This document shows positions 27,563-42,500 of a stretch of 64,000 bases of DNA, in pieces. Each line of letters opens with the position of its first letter. Within the stretch, counting starts at the first letter, position 1. The position numbers and the translations under genes were made by a program. A model generated the notes under the pieces. That model was not told the DNA's origin and searched no databases. It was given only the letters and a program-made list of their open reading frames with translations. Source of the DNA: Lingula anatina (Eukaryota > Brachiopoda > Lingulata > Lingulida > Lingulidae); assembly GCF_001039355.2 (NCBI RefSeq), contig NW_019775731.1, positions 63,119 to 127,118 of the forward strand, written 5' to 3'.

Positions 27563-30500
27563 TCATGTCAAGAACATCAGTGCCTATACTGTCTTTAAAA
27601 CACTGAACTTTCTTTTAGCTATTCACCTTCCAACTTCTTCCTGAATAACACTGTGGTCACTCCATTTTGCTCATATGCCAGTGCTGCTGTTAGACTGTTG
27701 AAGCCATTATCATAAAAAGAATCGGGTCTTGGCGATGAACGATCACGAGTGTAGTAGTCTCCCACATTGCCTCTCATACCACGAGCTCGTCCAATGACAA
27801 TGTCTGTGCAATCCATTGCATGCAAGCCAGCTGATATATGAAGAATGAATCAATGTCATGTGTTAAAAATGTGCCATGTCATTTTGCTCAGTGAGTCATT
27901 ATAATTTATAATTGTTGGGTTTATTTAGCATCATTTTTTCATGTAAATCTTAAAGTCTCAGATGCCATACAGTTTATGAAAATAATCAATTTACAACTAA
28001 CATTTTGTTATAAATATATACAAAGCAAGATTACACCTTTTAATAAGACCTTTGAAAAAATTCTTAATCATTTAAGTGACAAAGCAAAGGGTTTTCAACC
28101 CAAGTACATAAAACACTTCTTGAAGAAGTTGCTGTTGTTGAATTTATCTGAGGACAAGTTATATTTTTGATCATAATGAAAAAAAAATGAATAAATACCA
28201 TGAATTAATGTTGCAAAAAATATCAAATTGACCACCTCTTAACCAACCCGAGTTTCTGTCAAGCAGGTTAACACAGTTATATATATTGCGTCCAAATCCA
28301 GAAGTCAATGCAAGAATAGAGCCCAAGTTGATGGAGGAATTTGAAAAACCATCACTTAAGTGTTGGTTAAGAACTTTTTTATTTTCCAAAATTGTTACAC
28401 AGTTATGGCGAGTATCAGGAGACAAGGACCAAAGGTGCATGTTTAAACGAAAAAATATGCTTGAACATGCAACCATGTAACCATGCATTGTTAGAACTTA
28501 AAATTACATTTTAAAATTACATTTTAAATTGTAGAGGAACTTTATCCTAATGTGTCATCTTATGAATCTTTCAGGATTCATTTCTGTTAGACTTTAAATA
28601 ACACATACCTGATCCTTCCGGTTGTGCCCCTGGTTCTAAAGTGGCCCCTGGTTCTGAAGTAGCTCCTGGTTCCGGTGTGCTTCCTGGTTCTGGTGTAGCT
28701 CCTGGTTCAGGTGTGCTTCCTGGTTCTGCAGTAGCTCCTGGTTCGGGTGTGCTTCCTGGTTCTGCAGTAGCTCCTGGTTCGGGTGTGCTTCCTGGTTCTG
28801 GAGTAGCTCCTGGTTCGGGTGTGCTTCCTGGTTCTGGAGTAGCTCCTGGTTCGGGTGTGCTTCCTGGTTCTGGAGTAGCCCCTGGTTCGGGTGTGCTTCC
28901 TGGTTCTGGAGTAGAAATTGGTTCTGGAGTGGATTCTGGTTCTGGAGTAGAAGTTGGTTCTGGTGTGGATTCTGGTTCTGGAGTAGAAGTTGGTTCTGGT
29001 GAGGATTCTGGTTCTGGAGTAGAAGTTGGTTCTGGTGAGGATTCTGGTTCTTGAGTAGTTGGTTCTGGAGTGGATTCTGGTTCTGGAGTAGAGGTTGGTT
29101 CTGCAGATTAATATGTTATTTGCAATGTGTCATCATTCAATAAAATATATAAAATGAATGCTTTATTGCACTTATTTATAGAGAAGAAAAATCTGTGCAC
29201 AAACCTGCAATATTACTCATTAACCATTACCAGTAAAGGGAAGCTTACTTTAGACAAACTTATGTACAATGAGCAACTGAAGACCTGTGAAGTATCCTTT
29301 TATGTAAGAAACTAAAACCGGTATTTTTACTAAACAAAAAGGTTTTAAGCTTATACAATTGAAAAAATAAAAACAATGTTGAATATGTTATATTCTATCT
29401 TTATATAAGTCCATTTGGGGATAAACCCATCTTTTGACAAATGCCTAATGTAAATTAAGCTATCTAGTTCTACTTTTGTTAGGCAAAGCTCATATATAGT
29501 GCTCAATGAATCAGATGGCATAAACAGAAATCCTGATGTTTCTGGGGCAGATCTATGGTATCTTTTCACAAAAGTTCCAATGTCTTAAAGCATGATAACT
29601 ACAAGCCTAACAAAACTATCAAAAATTTGGGCTATTATTTCAAAGAACATATGGAGGCATTTTGAGTGTCAATGATAATATAATGTTAAAAATGATAATA
29701 TGATGACTCAATTCCTTGTAATGTCATGATATGTTATTAAAAACAAAACTAAAAACAAAATTTTTGTTTTACTTATTTCGGCACAAAACCAAATATTTCC
29801 TTTCACTATTCTTGATTGAGTCAGTGAATAAAGATACAATACAAAGAATTACCACAGGGATTCTCAATAATATACCTGGACAAGGTTTGATGCATATCTT
29901 TTGGTTGGACATTTCTCTCCATGAGTGATACATTATGTTGTTTGCTTCATCATAGGACCCTCCAATAGCATACAAGAAAAAGAAACAACCGTCTGAAGTA
30001 TCTGTAAACTGTTTGTCCTTCTCATTATCTCCTGTGTTGCGATTGCGAGTAAAAGTAATGGTCGTTAGGCCTTCAACCTGTGAGCCTTGGATGTTCTCAA
30101 TATTATTGGAGGCGTCTATGACTGGTGGACTCCTACTTGTAGCATATCTGTGTTAAATAGAAAATAAAAACCATTAATGCCTGTCTGAAACTTTCAACAA
30201 TTTTATGTTGTTCTTATTCTATAACATTCTTTGGGCCTGTGCAATATGCCTTCTCAAGACTCTGTATCTGCTATCCATGTTTCATTTAATTTGATCATTG
30301 ACCATTGCTACTCAGTGGTAGGAACATAACTGAAAAACAGACTACCTTATCTACCTATATACCTATCAGACTACCTATTCTATATAGTAAAAGCACCAAA
30401 ATACTACACAGAAATGTATTTTTAATGATTCCATAATTATGTGTCTGAAAAACTGATAATTTTTCTTGGTTGAAATGACTGAACCATTACCAAAAATTTT

Positions 30501-33500
30501 GTTATTTTACCTGTCATGTGCCACCACTTGCTGCTCAGAGGTCACCCAGCCAGTTATAATGTCTGCCCCAACCTGGAGATAAACAAATACCACGTGAAGA
30601 TTCTCATGTTATTCCTACAAAACCTAATTGGTTTTTTAAGTTCATTGCCTAAAAGTACTTTAAAGCCATTGAAGACATAAACTAATTCATCAAAAACATT
30701 TGCAAAATGCCCTTGCAAAAGACATCACTATCCTATCTTATTATTGCATGTTTCTCATATATGTTTTAAGAAATAGCAGCAATGAAACTTATGCAAATGA
30801 ATAAATCACTAAAATATCAAAGACACTAAAAACTAATCATGTTACCATTGTTCCATCTTCTGAGAATCCAATACCTATCCACTTGCCCAGGGTGTTTTTA
30901 GCCTTCATGGTAAATGTTACTTTATCTGTGGCTGCATTGTATTCCCAGCTGGCTTCATAAGTGCAGTCTGAACCCTGACAAAAACTTATTCTATCTCCAC
31001 AGCCAGAACTATGGGCATCCCTCCTTTTCCTTTTGTTTCCAGAGTTTGGTGTGGTTCCGGGTTCTGGTGTGGATTCTGGTTCTGGTGTGGATCCAGGTTC
31101 TGGTGTGGATTCTGGTTCTGGAGTAGAATGTGGTCCTGGTGTGGCTCCAGGTTCTGGTGTTGCTCCAGGTTCTGGTGTGGATCCAGGTTCTGGTGTGGAT
31201 CCAGGTTCTGGTGTTGCTCCGGGTTCTGGTGTGGATCCAGGTTCTGGTGTTGCACCAGGTTCTGGTGTGGATCCAGGTTCTGGTGTTGCTCCGGGTTCTG
31301 GTGTGGATCCAGGTTCTGGTGTTGCTCCGGGTTCTGGTGTGGATCCAGGTTCTGGTTTGCTTCCTGGTTCTGAATCACCATACCCACTGCCTGGCACATT
31401 AATATATTTTCCTGCATATTCTGGAAATCTTTGGCACCTAGCAGTTATACCTAAAATCCAATTATATTTTGCATTAGAATAAGTAAAACAAACCCAATTG
31501 TTAAATCACATCAGCTGTGGCCATGTCAGCTATGTTGATAATCTTTGCAGAAATTCAGTCGTTTTGATAAATTTTGAAGTAAAAATGGGAATATTTACCA
31601 TCAGGTCTCCAGCCTAATGCTGCATAACTGTTTCCTTCATTGATCAGCACCACTTCCAATTCTCTTGTGTCCTGATGAATAAATAATATTATTCATTAAG
31701 TATGATTGGCGACTACTTAAATTTTGTAACTTTATCTCAAGATGCATGATAAGGTTACAGAACAAAGGACTCCTTCAAATTCAAAATCAGTAAAGTTTCA
31801 AATTTACTGATAATGTACGGAAAGACAGAAAAATCCATCTTTAGTCAACAGCTTTGGCTGGGGCTCATTTATGAATGTTCATTAAATATTTAACCAAATT
31901 ATTGTACATACAAAAAATTCCAGCCCAAAAAAAAAAAAAAAAAGATTTTAAAACAAAAAGTTGTGTATCCATAATGAAAATACTTACTGCAAAATGAACT
32001 TAATTTTTTTTTACCTTTAGCACTCTGTAGTAGAGGTCGTACTTAGGACTTTGGGAGACCAGAGACACATGAGTGTACAGGGCTTTATTGATGGCTGTAC
32101 TAGTTACACTGGACTCTGAAAATATGAGATATCATGACAAGTATGAAAATAAGGCTAGAAAAAATTATTCACAAAGTTACATTAATACACATTTCTCATG
32201 GCCAACTACTTTCATTTCCATTTGTTTTAAATCTTTAACAACTACAAAATCTCACAAATGCATCTATTACTTATTGACACTTCCATCCACACTGACACAC
32301 ATACATGGACATACAAACACATATACACATGCACAAACACAGAATCCCTTTTACTTTAGATACCTCTCCATACATATTCATTTATCACTACCACCAACTC
32401 CATCATTATTGGAAACTCTTATTTTGATTTATCAAGCCTAAAATAGTTTTTCAAATGTACACAAAGACACTGTGTCAAAGAAATCTTTTACCTTTCTCAC
32501 AATTGGTTCCAAACCATCCAACATCACAGAAGCAGATTCTCTTAGGGTAGTTAGTGGCATCTATGTCAACACACTGACCATTGCCACAGTCACTGTCAGA
32601 TTTACACTCATCTGTAATAATATGAAACAGAATTAAACATGAAACTGATTATGGAATAGTTCACGACTACATAGTTTATACAATCAAGAACTAGAGCAAA
32701 CAAATCAAATGCACAATACTTTTTAAGCAGAGATGCACTTCATCAAGTCGATGGACAGTTGGAAGTTAAGGGTCCAAAAAACAATAATGAACTCTGCTCA
32801 AAATACCCTGGTGTTGACAATGTACCATTTGCTGAAACTGACAATGAGTACATATCCTGATACTGACATTGGATACATATCCTGACACTGACATTGGATA
32901 CATATCCTGATACTGACATTGGATACATATCCCGATACTGACATTGGATACATATCCTGATACTTGCATTGGATACATATCGTGACATTGACATTGGACA
33001 CATATCCTGATACTGACATTGGATACATATCGTGACACTGACATTGGATACATATCCTGATACTGACATTGGATACATACCCTGATACTGACATTGGATA
33101 CATATCCTGATACTGACATTGGATACATACCCTGATACTGGCACTGGTCTCCAACATACATTCCAGTGCATACACATACTCCTTGATCATTTTTACTCCC
33201 ATGGCCAGAACATTCTGTTGGGGAACCTGAATTCAGAAGGGAAACTTCCCATTTTAATTTCTCACAAATAAAAAATACAGAGGTCCTGACAAACTTGTAC
33301 TGGGATTCAGATCACCATACATAATAAGTATTATAAAAGGACAGAGTTTAAATATAAAAAGTTAATATAAGCATTAATCTTAGATATCATTGTTAGTCAA
33401 TATTATTTACTTGCAGATATAAATATATCTGGGTTTGTGCATAAATGTAATAAAAACATGGAAATGTTATCAATTTTTAGTAGAAAATGAAAACCTATCT

Positions 33501-36500
33501 AAGTGACTAACCGTAATAACCATGTTTTTTTCTTAAGATGGAGAAGATGTAAAACAAAAAGAACACCATAGAAAACGACCAGATTTTTAAATCAGAATAG
33601 ATTTTTACTTTCTTCAAAATAAAATTTAAAAAAACTCATTAAAATTCATTAAAGCAAGCCCAGTTTGTGCAGATACATAGATTTGATAAACCAGACAATA
33701 TAAATAGTTTTGTGTTGCAGGTTAAATAATTACTTAAAAACTTGGACATGTCTATTTTTAACAATGAAAGAGTATTTGGCAATAAAGAGCTAATTCTGCC
33801 TTTCAAATGGTTAAAGCCCCTTTTAATGGCTTAAAAGGTTTAAAATACCCGTGTAAATTGTTATAGTCAAGCTTTTATTCTGTTTCAGCTTACAACCATA
33901 GGACACTTCCAGTTTCAAGCCATGATGCTTTCTACTTAATAATTTAATTCTTGCATGATGTAACCTATTAGAAATAGCCTGAATGTAAAAAGGTAACTTT
34001 TATACACCCTGAACTTCAGATAACAACAGTACAAATAACCTCTACCATCAGATACTGGCATTTTCCCTTCAGCTGCCTGAAAACCACAAGTACACCAATA
34101 ATAGAGGCGATTTATCAGGAGACACTAAAACTCAGGGTGCTTGCATAAAAAAAGCATGTTCTGAAACCAAGGCTGGGATCTACATGTAAAAAAGCTTGTG
34201 TCCAAACCCTTGCACATTTGTTATTATAAACATAAAAAGGAGGCCTACTGAAATGCAGGGTGTTCCAATTCATAGACATACTCCATCCTGAAGGGAAGAA
34301 AACATAAGTAGCTTGGTCATATGATGGAATACTGTCCTCAACATGAACAGTCCTATTTGGAAATATTGTTTTCTAAAGAATCTTTCTTAGAGAATTCATA
34401 ACTAGACAACAAGGCTTGCAAATATACACACTCAGCAGAAAAAAACTGTTTTCCTATTGCTCTCTCTTTTAATGTAAACAGGCACAGTCCAGTTAACAAT
34501 TACTTTGGTAAAATTCTTCAATCATGCTAATTTTTAAAAAGAAACATGTCTTTTAACCAAACCAACCCAACAAACTTAAAGTAAGGCAAAAATACTGTTT
34601 AGCAAATATAAAGGGTAAACATGCAGTATTTCTGCATGAAAAGTTTCAAAAACCAAATTGTAAATACATAGAACCCATGCATGCAGGTTGAGAATCTTAG
34701 TACCATCCAGGCTGAAAAAACAGTATATTTTTTCCAGGAGGAAATATGTTACCAAAATCTATGCAGAGCAAGGGTTGCAGTGGTTAAAATTACAAAAAGA
34801 AAGTTTTGCTGAGAGACTTTTTAAAAGTGATAATATTCAGAATATTAGAATTATCAAAATTTGTCTGAAAAATTGCAGACTAGTCAAATGCCAGGCCCAT
34901 AGCCAGGGGGGGTTCTGGGGGTTCAAAAGAACCCCCCTTTTTGCTGGAAAAAGGTCCACTCTGGGTAAAATTTGACCTAGGTACATGGGGATTATATGGT
35001 AAAAGGTCCACTTTTTCAGAAAAAGAACCCCCCCTTTGAAATTGCTGGCTACGGGCCTGAATGCGGCATGCAAAGATGTGTTTACAGCAGAGACTGATTA
35101 TCACATGCACGAACATCTTCACAAACATTTACATTCAGTGCACATTTTCAACTAATTGACAGCGGGTCCACGTCTCTGAATCTCAATTTAAACACAACAC
35201 TGATTGTAAAGCACAACCTTCAGTGCCTAACTGTCTGTTTGTTATGAAATCATTCAAAAATATCTGTAAATTTAATTGAACTCAGCATGTTTTCTTGTTG
35301 GTTTTCTTACAAAACACTCACAAAGACAATTTTTTTATCTTTTTATCTCAATTATAAAAGTTGACATAAGTTATAAAAGCACACCACAATTCAGTGAAGG
35401 CCTTCTTGAAGAAAAGGTTACTTTATTCCAACAGACTCACCTGACTTGATTTTGATGTCAGCACAAGACCAAAAGCGGTATCCATTTCCCCACTCTAAAG
35501 CCTGGCGCAGCAGACGCAGGGTGCACAAATCACAGGTGAAGCCAGCAGGGAGAGACACAGTGTGCGACTGCTTACTGAAATACATCCAAAGTAAAGACAA
35601 TAAACAGACTAAACAAAGCACTCACTACCACTTGCACAGCTTTGTTGATGTCCCCATCTCCTTTCAGTCACATTCTTTAATTTCATGTAGTCTGTGGTCT
35701 TTAAGATTTCTTTTACCTATTTAATTTAATGTAAGAAGCCTTTTGGGGACTCTAAAGGGCTTGACTCATAGTTGAAAACATACAAAATACATGGCAACAT
35801 GGCCTGGTCCAAGGCACTCTGAATGTTTTGGATACTTATTATGATTTTTTTCAACATCTTCCCAATGTAAATACATTTTTTCTTTTTATCTCAATTATTA
35901 AAGTTGACAAAAGCTATAAAAGCACACCACAACTCAGCCAAGGCCTTATATCCATGTATATTGACAATGTATTCTCTATTTTGAAGTAAATCTAAGCCAG
36001 ATTAAACACTTTCCTTTACAATCAACTGATCCAAGAGGGGCATGCTTGCATTGTATTTTTGTAATTGCTAATACAGGTAGAGCGAGGTTATTCAATCATT
36101 TTCCCCTGGTCCTGTTTCACAAAAGCACTGATGTCAAAAGTTTATCTCAGTCAATACTCACGTTGTGTCATTGCCAGGAAAGTTCCACTGCAAGTTGGTA
36201 GCTGTAGGAGCCAATTTGTGTTCCACGCTGCCACTGGCATCTAAGATCTCTAGGCGGTAACCACCCTGATGGGGTCAAATCAAAGTATTTAATAATAAGT
36301 AAACTATGTCTAGCAAATTTATAGGTCAGGTTAAAATTTGCTAAAATAATAACCCCCAGTTAAAATATATGTGTTATAAGCCTCAATAAAACATGTTTTG
36401 TTGTTATGTTTTGTTGTAAATAATGAATAATATTATCATCTTTATCAATAAATGTAACAAAGTGAAAGTTCTTATAAATTATGTTCTTTGTATTGCCTTT

Positions 36501-39500
36501 TTTCAATGTTTATTTTTGATAAATCATTAATGAAAATTTTAACCATTCTAAACTTGAAAGAACAGTTTTATATTGACTTTTTTTATGAATTACAAATGAA
36601 TGCATGACAAGGTGTAATGCAACTCCAACAGAGAGAAAGCATTCCTCAGCATCTGTTTAGAATAAAAGAAAATGTTTCAAGAAAAGAAATAAATTACTGA
36701 ATCTGATAAGAAATATGTTAACAATTGTTTTCTAGTTATGAAATTCCTGCAGTGTGTTTGATATGAAGTGATAGTTGTTGTGCACCCATGAGTTCCATGA
36801 AAAATAATTAAACTCTTTTATAGAGGAAAGCAAACTTCAAAATTAATGTTTGCTTTGTTTTAGTCATATAAAATTTATATTAATGTCATTTTTGTATGTC
36901 AAACCCTAAACTTTGAAAATGGCAGCTTTTTAAGGCTTCGTTGGGTCAAAAAGCAATCAAACACTGACATAAGTAAATTCATAAAAAACGTGCTTAAAAA
37001 AATCATTATTTAGACAATGTCTGGAATGCTCAGATACACTGGAGGGGTAAATAAGGTCAAATTTTCTCATTCCTTTTTCATTCAAAAATACACCTGCCTT
37101 GGGAAATTTGGCCAGGTATCAAATATGTGCATGACAGTCTCGAGCATACAGTCATGAAGTAATAACCACAGACAATTTGTAGGTCAACCTTCATGGCTGA
37201 TTACACCACAAATATGGTTATAACCTCTTTTCAAAAGGTATGTGACAATTGAAATTCAAGCAGTCAAATACCTTAGATTACCGGCATGCATGCGATGATA
37301 TAAGTAACATAGTTATGAAATTGTGGACTGGTAGACTACAGAAGAGAAAAAAGCAGTCTTGCAAGATGCATGGGGGAAAACTAACCATAAATGAAATTCC
37401 CACCAAAACTGCCAGCTGACACATGTTTAATATGGTTATCATACCTCAGTACAGGTCTTTTCATAAATATTACTTACAAAATGATAATGACATATGTATA
37501 TCAGTTTATAATTCAAATTTAATGAAGGATTTTGAAATATCATACAAGGGCAGACATATTTGTACGACTGCAGAAAGGGGATGAAGAAATGCACAAAGAT
37601 TAAAATGAAAAATGGGTCCTCCACAAAGTTAGGTTTCACATTACAAATGAATGAAAAGAATTTGAAGCTTAACTTAAATCAATATGCAATTCTAAAATGA
37701 AGCACATGGTCAATAAAGAATATTTACCAAAATTGTGAACCAAAAATAAATTGTGTGTGTTTGTGATTGGGGGGGGGGGGGGGGGGGGTTGTTTCACAAA
37801 TCATGATTGTTTTCTCCAGTCATTAGGACAGGTCTTATTTTATAGTTCTTCACCACAATTTTTTTCAGCACAAATTCATCAACAAATCACTGGCCAGTAA
37901 ATTTCTACAGATTTTAGATATGATGAACAGCATGGACTGCTTGGATCAACATAACTTTGGTTAATATGAAGAAATAACTACAAACAGCAATATCTAAGCC
38001 AACCATGAATTTGCTGTCAACATACAGACACTGCTGGTTTACACAGAATAGGACAACACTAATCTTGACTTCCATAAATTACATTACTTAAAACAACCTC
38101 TTTACAAACTTTTAGGTAGTTAACTTAGCAATAACGTATCTTTAACCCTACATAATCACGTCATAAAATTATCTTTTATGAATGAATCATCCGATCATTT
38201 ATGATTGCCAAGGGACACTGGTTCCAACAACCAGGTACAAGGTTCCTGTACCTGTCAGTGCCAGCCCAGACAACAGTGTTCAGACTGCAGCCTTGAGCCA
38301 TATTCTCTATACACCTGTCCCCAAGCACCTGCTCTGCTCCTCCATGGCTGCTCCCATATAGCATTAATTTGATTTTTAATCCTCAACTAACACAAAGGTA
38401 TCATTGTCAGAAAAGTTCACTATTTTGTTCTTTGTCTTAAAACCTGAGCCCATTTGAACAAGCAGACCTTAAAAAACAGTACTAGTCCAAATTAAAGTGT
38501 ATAGGTCGGAAGATGGAATTTATGGATGAGGGGCATATTATCTGAAACAACTGTTAAATGTCCACTAGTTCAATATGAACAGTATCTTTGAAAATCCACA
38601 ATTTTTTCTATGTTGCCCCATACCCAATCTACTAACAGGTAATTAATTGCCTTAAAGGTTAATGTTAAATTGGCACAATAATTTTGGAAAAGGAAGGTGG
38701 ATAATAAAAAGGAATATGTCATATGAATTCTGAACTTTGCAATGATTAACATCATTTCATATCTCCAGTTAACTTTAAAAAACTGTAATTGTGTCATCAG
38801 GGCGGGTACTTCTCATTGTTTTAGCCATTAAAAATTATCTAAATAACTACTCATAATGAGAAAAGATTTGCTTCATAAATTATAATATAAATTATTGCCA
38901 AACACAGGCCCACAGTCACGCCTTCACAATCTATGGTAATAAAATTAGTCACATAATAATAATATGAGTCAGAATAGTCATACACAGGGCAGAGATGAGT
39001 ACCTTACTGTCTGGACCATGCGTGATGGAGAGACATTAATTCACAGGGATTCATCTAGACCTATGATTAATCCTGGTACTTAACATATCACAGTGGTTCT
39101 TCAATCAGTTTCACATCAGATCTGGGCCAGACCCAGAGTCACTTGTTAAGACATGTATGTCCACTAAGTAACACAGAGCTGACTGGACACAAGTTTACGC
39201 ATTTTTTTCTTTCATAATGTGCCATTGTTTGGAAAAGTAACAATTAACTATGAAAATCTGCACCCTGTGATGCATCCACACATTTGTAAAAAATAAAGTA
39301 CTTTTTAAAGTCACATATTATTGAAAATACATGTCAAAAAATATTTGATAAATAAGTAAATAACAATACGTTATTATGATTTATTTAAATGGACTTATAG
39401 GGGGAGGTTATGATTCAGTTGATGTTTATTATTATATGCATGAAGTGTTAAAAATGGATGCGTCTTTCCTATGCTTATGTAGTCAGATGCATCCCGAGAA

Positions 39501-42500
39501 ACTTCAACATTAAACAATTATGATTATTTCACACTGATCAAATATCTGGCTTTCACTCTCAAAGCCACAGGCATACTGATTAGGCATAGGATTATCAAAG
39601 ATAGAAATATTCATTTTTAGGAATTCTATATGAAAAAAGAAGAAATGGAATGGGCCCCAATATTTCAAATTACTCATATCACCCTTCCCTTTGCTTTTGT
39701 GAGACACAGCGAATAAATTTATATTTTTGTCAGAAAAAAATATATAAGATTTGTTGTTTGTGGTTATGATGTTGTCACCAGTACTTGCTTGGAATAAACA
39801 ATTGTTTGTAAGATAAACAGTTATGCTTCAGGCAACTGACAGCAAAAGTTGAAAACAACTGTTACTTTTGTTTTCCAATATTTCTTTTTAGTCTTAAATT
39901 TAATTAAAAAACAGGTGCAATTTAAACTTTCTACCAAATAAAATTGAAATATTTACCACCCCAAATCTTTTGCCCACCATTCTGATATTTCGTATTTCAA
40001 ATGAGTCTAATATCACCTGGCACCAACAGTTAAATTCCATGATAGAGTGCATGACGTTATGTAATGCCATGGCTCTCATGAAATGGGAAGCAAGAATAAT
40101 TTATCAAATTTAGTAGTTTCATCTATGGTTTTCTTCTGTGGCAGCTTTAAAATGTAAAAATTCAGCCTTTTTTCATTATTTCATAATTTCATATTATTTC
40201 ATAATTTCAGTAACAAAAAGCAACGTATGACACCCAATTTCATCCAAAGGCACATAGAAAGTGTTCTGAGATAAAGAACATGTGTAGAGTAATTTGTGGT
40301 GGTTTTTTCAAGTTTTTTTTAAAGCTGAAAGTCTTTTAATATTAATCTTTGAAAAAATCTCACCTGATGCGGATAAGCCAGATGCCATGTCACAGTAATG
40401 TCAGCCCCTTGCTGGAATTCTGTCACCAAGTCACCTGCAAAATGGAATAACAAACAAATAAATCGTCACTGAAAATCTCATCCCTGAACCAGATACATGA
40501 CAAACATGAACAGGTATTTGTTAAACTATTTACCACGTGTTAAACTATTTACCATTTGAAAAAGAAATTGTATATAATTTGATTCCCAAAATGCGTCACA
40601 CCCGGCCTGTCACAGTTAAAAGTGCAGAATTTTTTTATGTATGAAAAGCTTAGTTCTTATAAACAGGCAAGGCAAAGGGACATTCTGCCGTGTCCCCCCC
40701 CCAACACTTTATTGATCTTCACTTCAAAATTTTTATCCCACCATTCACGTCAAATTAAGAAAAGTTACTCTTTGTTGGCATCTTTCACCAACTTAGTACT
40801 AGTAATACAAGTGTTTGGGAAAGATGGAAAACACTGGGAAATTCCACTTCAAATTTAGTTTCTATTTCATAATAGTTTAACATAAAATGGGAAACGCCAT
40901 TAAATCTTATATGCAGTGTGAACATAACATCTGAGAACAAAAGAACCCAAGGTCTCAGAAAAATTATCACATTCTACATTATCAAAGAGAAATGAGGAAA
41001 AGAAGAACAAAAACTCCATTCTTGAACTTCCAAAAACTGACCTCTCTATTCAATTTTGGGGTCTTAAATACTCAAATCACAATATCCCTGTATAATAAAA
41101 CCATTGCCATCCAGATAAGTTGCCCCTGATAGCACGTAGAAGACACCCATTACTACCACCCCTGGGTATCACTGAATATCTAACAGCATACCTGTCTCAT
41201 CACACTGTAAAAGAGAGGGCTCAACCAGCCTCGGAACCAGGGTAAATTAACACCAAATTACACAGCACTGCATCAGAAACAAGTGACAATATGTGTGATA
41301 AAATCAGAGTAACTGCATGACTTTCTTCTTAAGGTTGTAATTATGGTAAGTATGCCACTAATTAACATAGCATGATTATTATTATATCAATCTAAAAGAT
41401 ACTGGTGAAAGTGTGACTGACACCACTTGGTTGTGATGAAGTGATAAGCAACGATACAAAAGAATGCTTGTTTTGACATTAAGGATTGCCCCTACAACTA
41501 GCCCTACCCTTTACTCATTAAAATACAATGATGGTTTGTCTCGATCTTCATCCACAGAGCTTTGACAGCTGTAACTAATGAAATGCTTGTGCTGATTGCA
41601 CACCACTGCCTAAGACAATACAGTGACATCTATGTCACCTCTCGCAGGCCAGTTAAAAATCATATCATCACTTCTCAACTAAAGAAAGTTACTCATTGCA
41701 TTTATTTAGACCATATGAAAAAATTTAAAAAAAGAAAAATCTAAATGGAGACTGAAAATCCTGAAATCGGGCATAATCCTGAAAACTTTTCATCCATGCT
41801 CCAACATCTTTTCTTGCATTATTATTTTACTTACAGAAGAAAATCAAGATAAAAGTAACACAAATCGACCATGGTTTGTGGTACCTTGGACCCAATGTAC
41901 ACGTACATTATAATGGTACCAAATAATAATTTTACGAGACTTCATATTACTGAAGTACATACAGTATATCTATTAAGGTGCATGACACATGTAAAACAAT
42001 CCATTAGATAACATTAATTAGTACAGTATTTGTTAGAACTCAAAGGCAAATTAAAGTATAACTTCAGTAACATGATATGAAAGAAAGAACAGAGGAAAAG
42101 AAGAAACACAAGAGAAAGAAAGAGAAAAAATGAAGAAAGAAATAATTAGAATAACTGATGCCCTATACTTATGTGAAGAGCAAAGTACAGTGTACTTGTC
42201 AGCCATATCAAATTTGTAGAGAGAGCAAACGGTGTCAAGTTTTTAATTCCTAATCACTACAGAATTGATAGTTATTATATTTTGCATGCCTCTCATTCTA
42301 ACGCCCACTTTTCCTATTGCTCCTTAATCTCTCACATAAAATAATCTACAATAAAAGAACTTGTCCTATACACTATATGACCAATTTGTGACAGTAGACA
42401 TAAATCACAAGGCATATATAAAAGAGTATTGTAATGCCTGTGTAAAAGCATGAGTCTGTGCCAGGAGGCAGACATTTAATAGCCAAGTAATGTGGAATGG

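Noticed and set aside
31011-31482. Several long plus-strand frames rich in [14 protein letters not shown] and QVLVWI repeats
   Set aside because: They are antisense reads of the 18-bp coding minisatellite, whose unit has no stop in most frames. The minus-strand EPGSTP frame is the spliced, phase-consistent one. The same applies to 28641-29054.
32870-33135. Regular short repeats that might suggest a CRISPR array
   Set aside because: Units are contiguous 25-mers with no unique spacers, in a eukaryotic intron.
32743-33202. Three overlapping minus-strand frames with repeating [13 protein letters not shown]-type peptides
   Set aside because: The 25-bp intron minisatellite shifts frame at each unit, so the same peptide appears in all three frames. 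This region is intron beyond the EGF1 exon.
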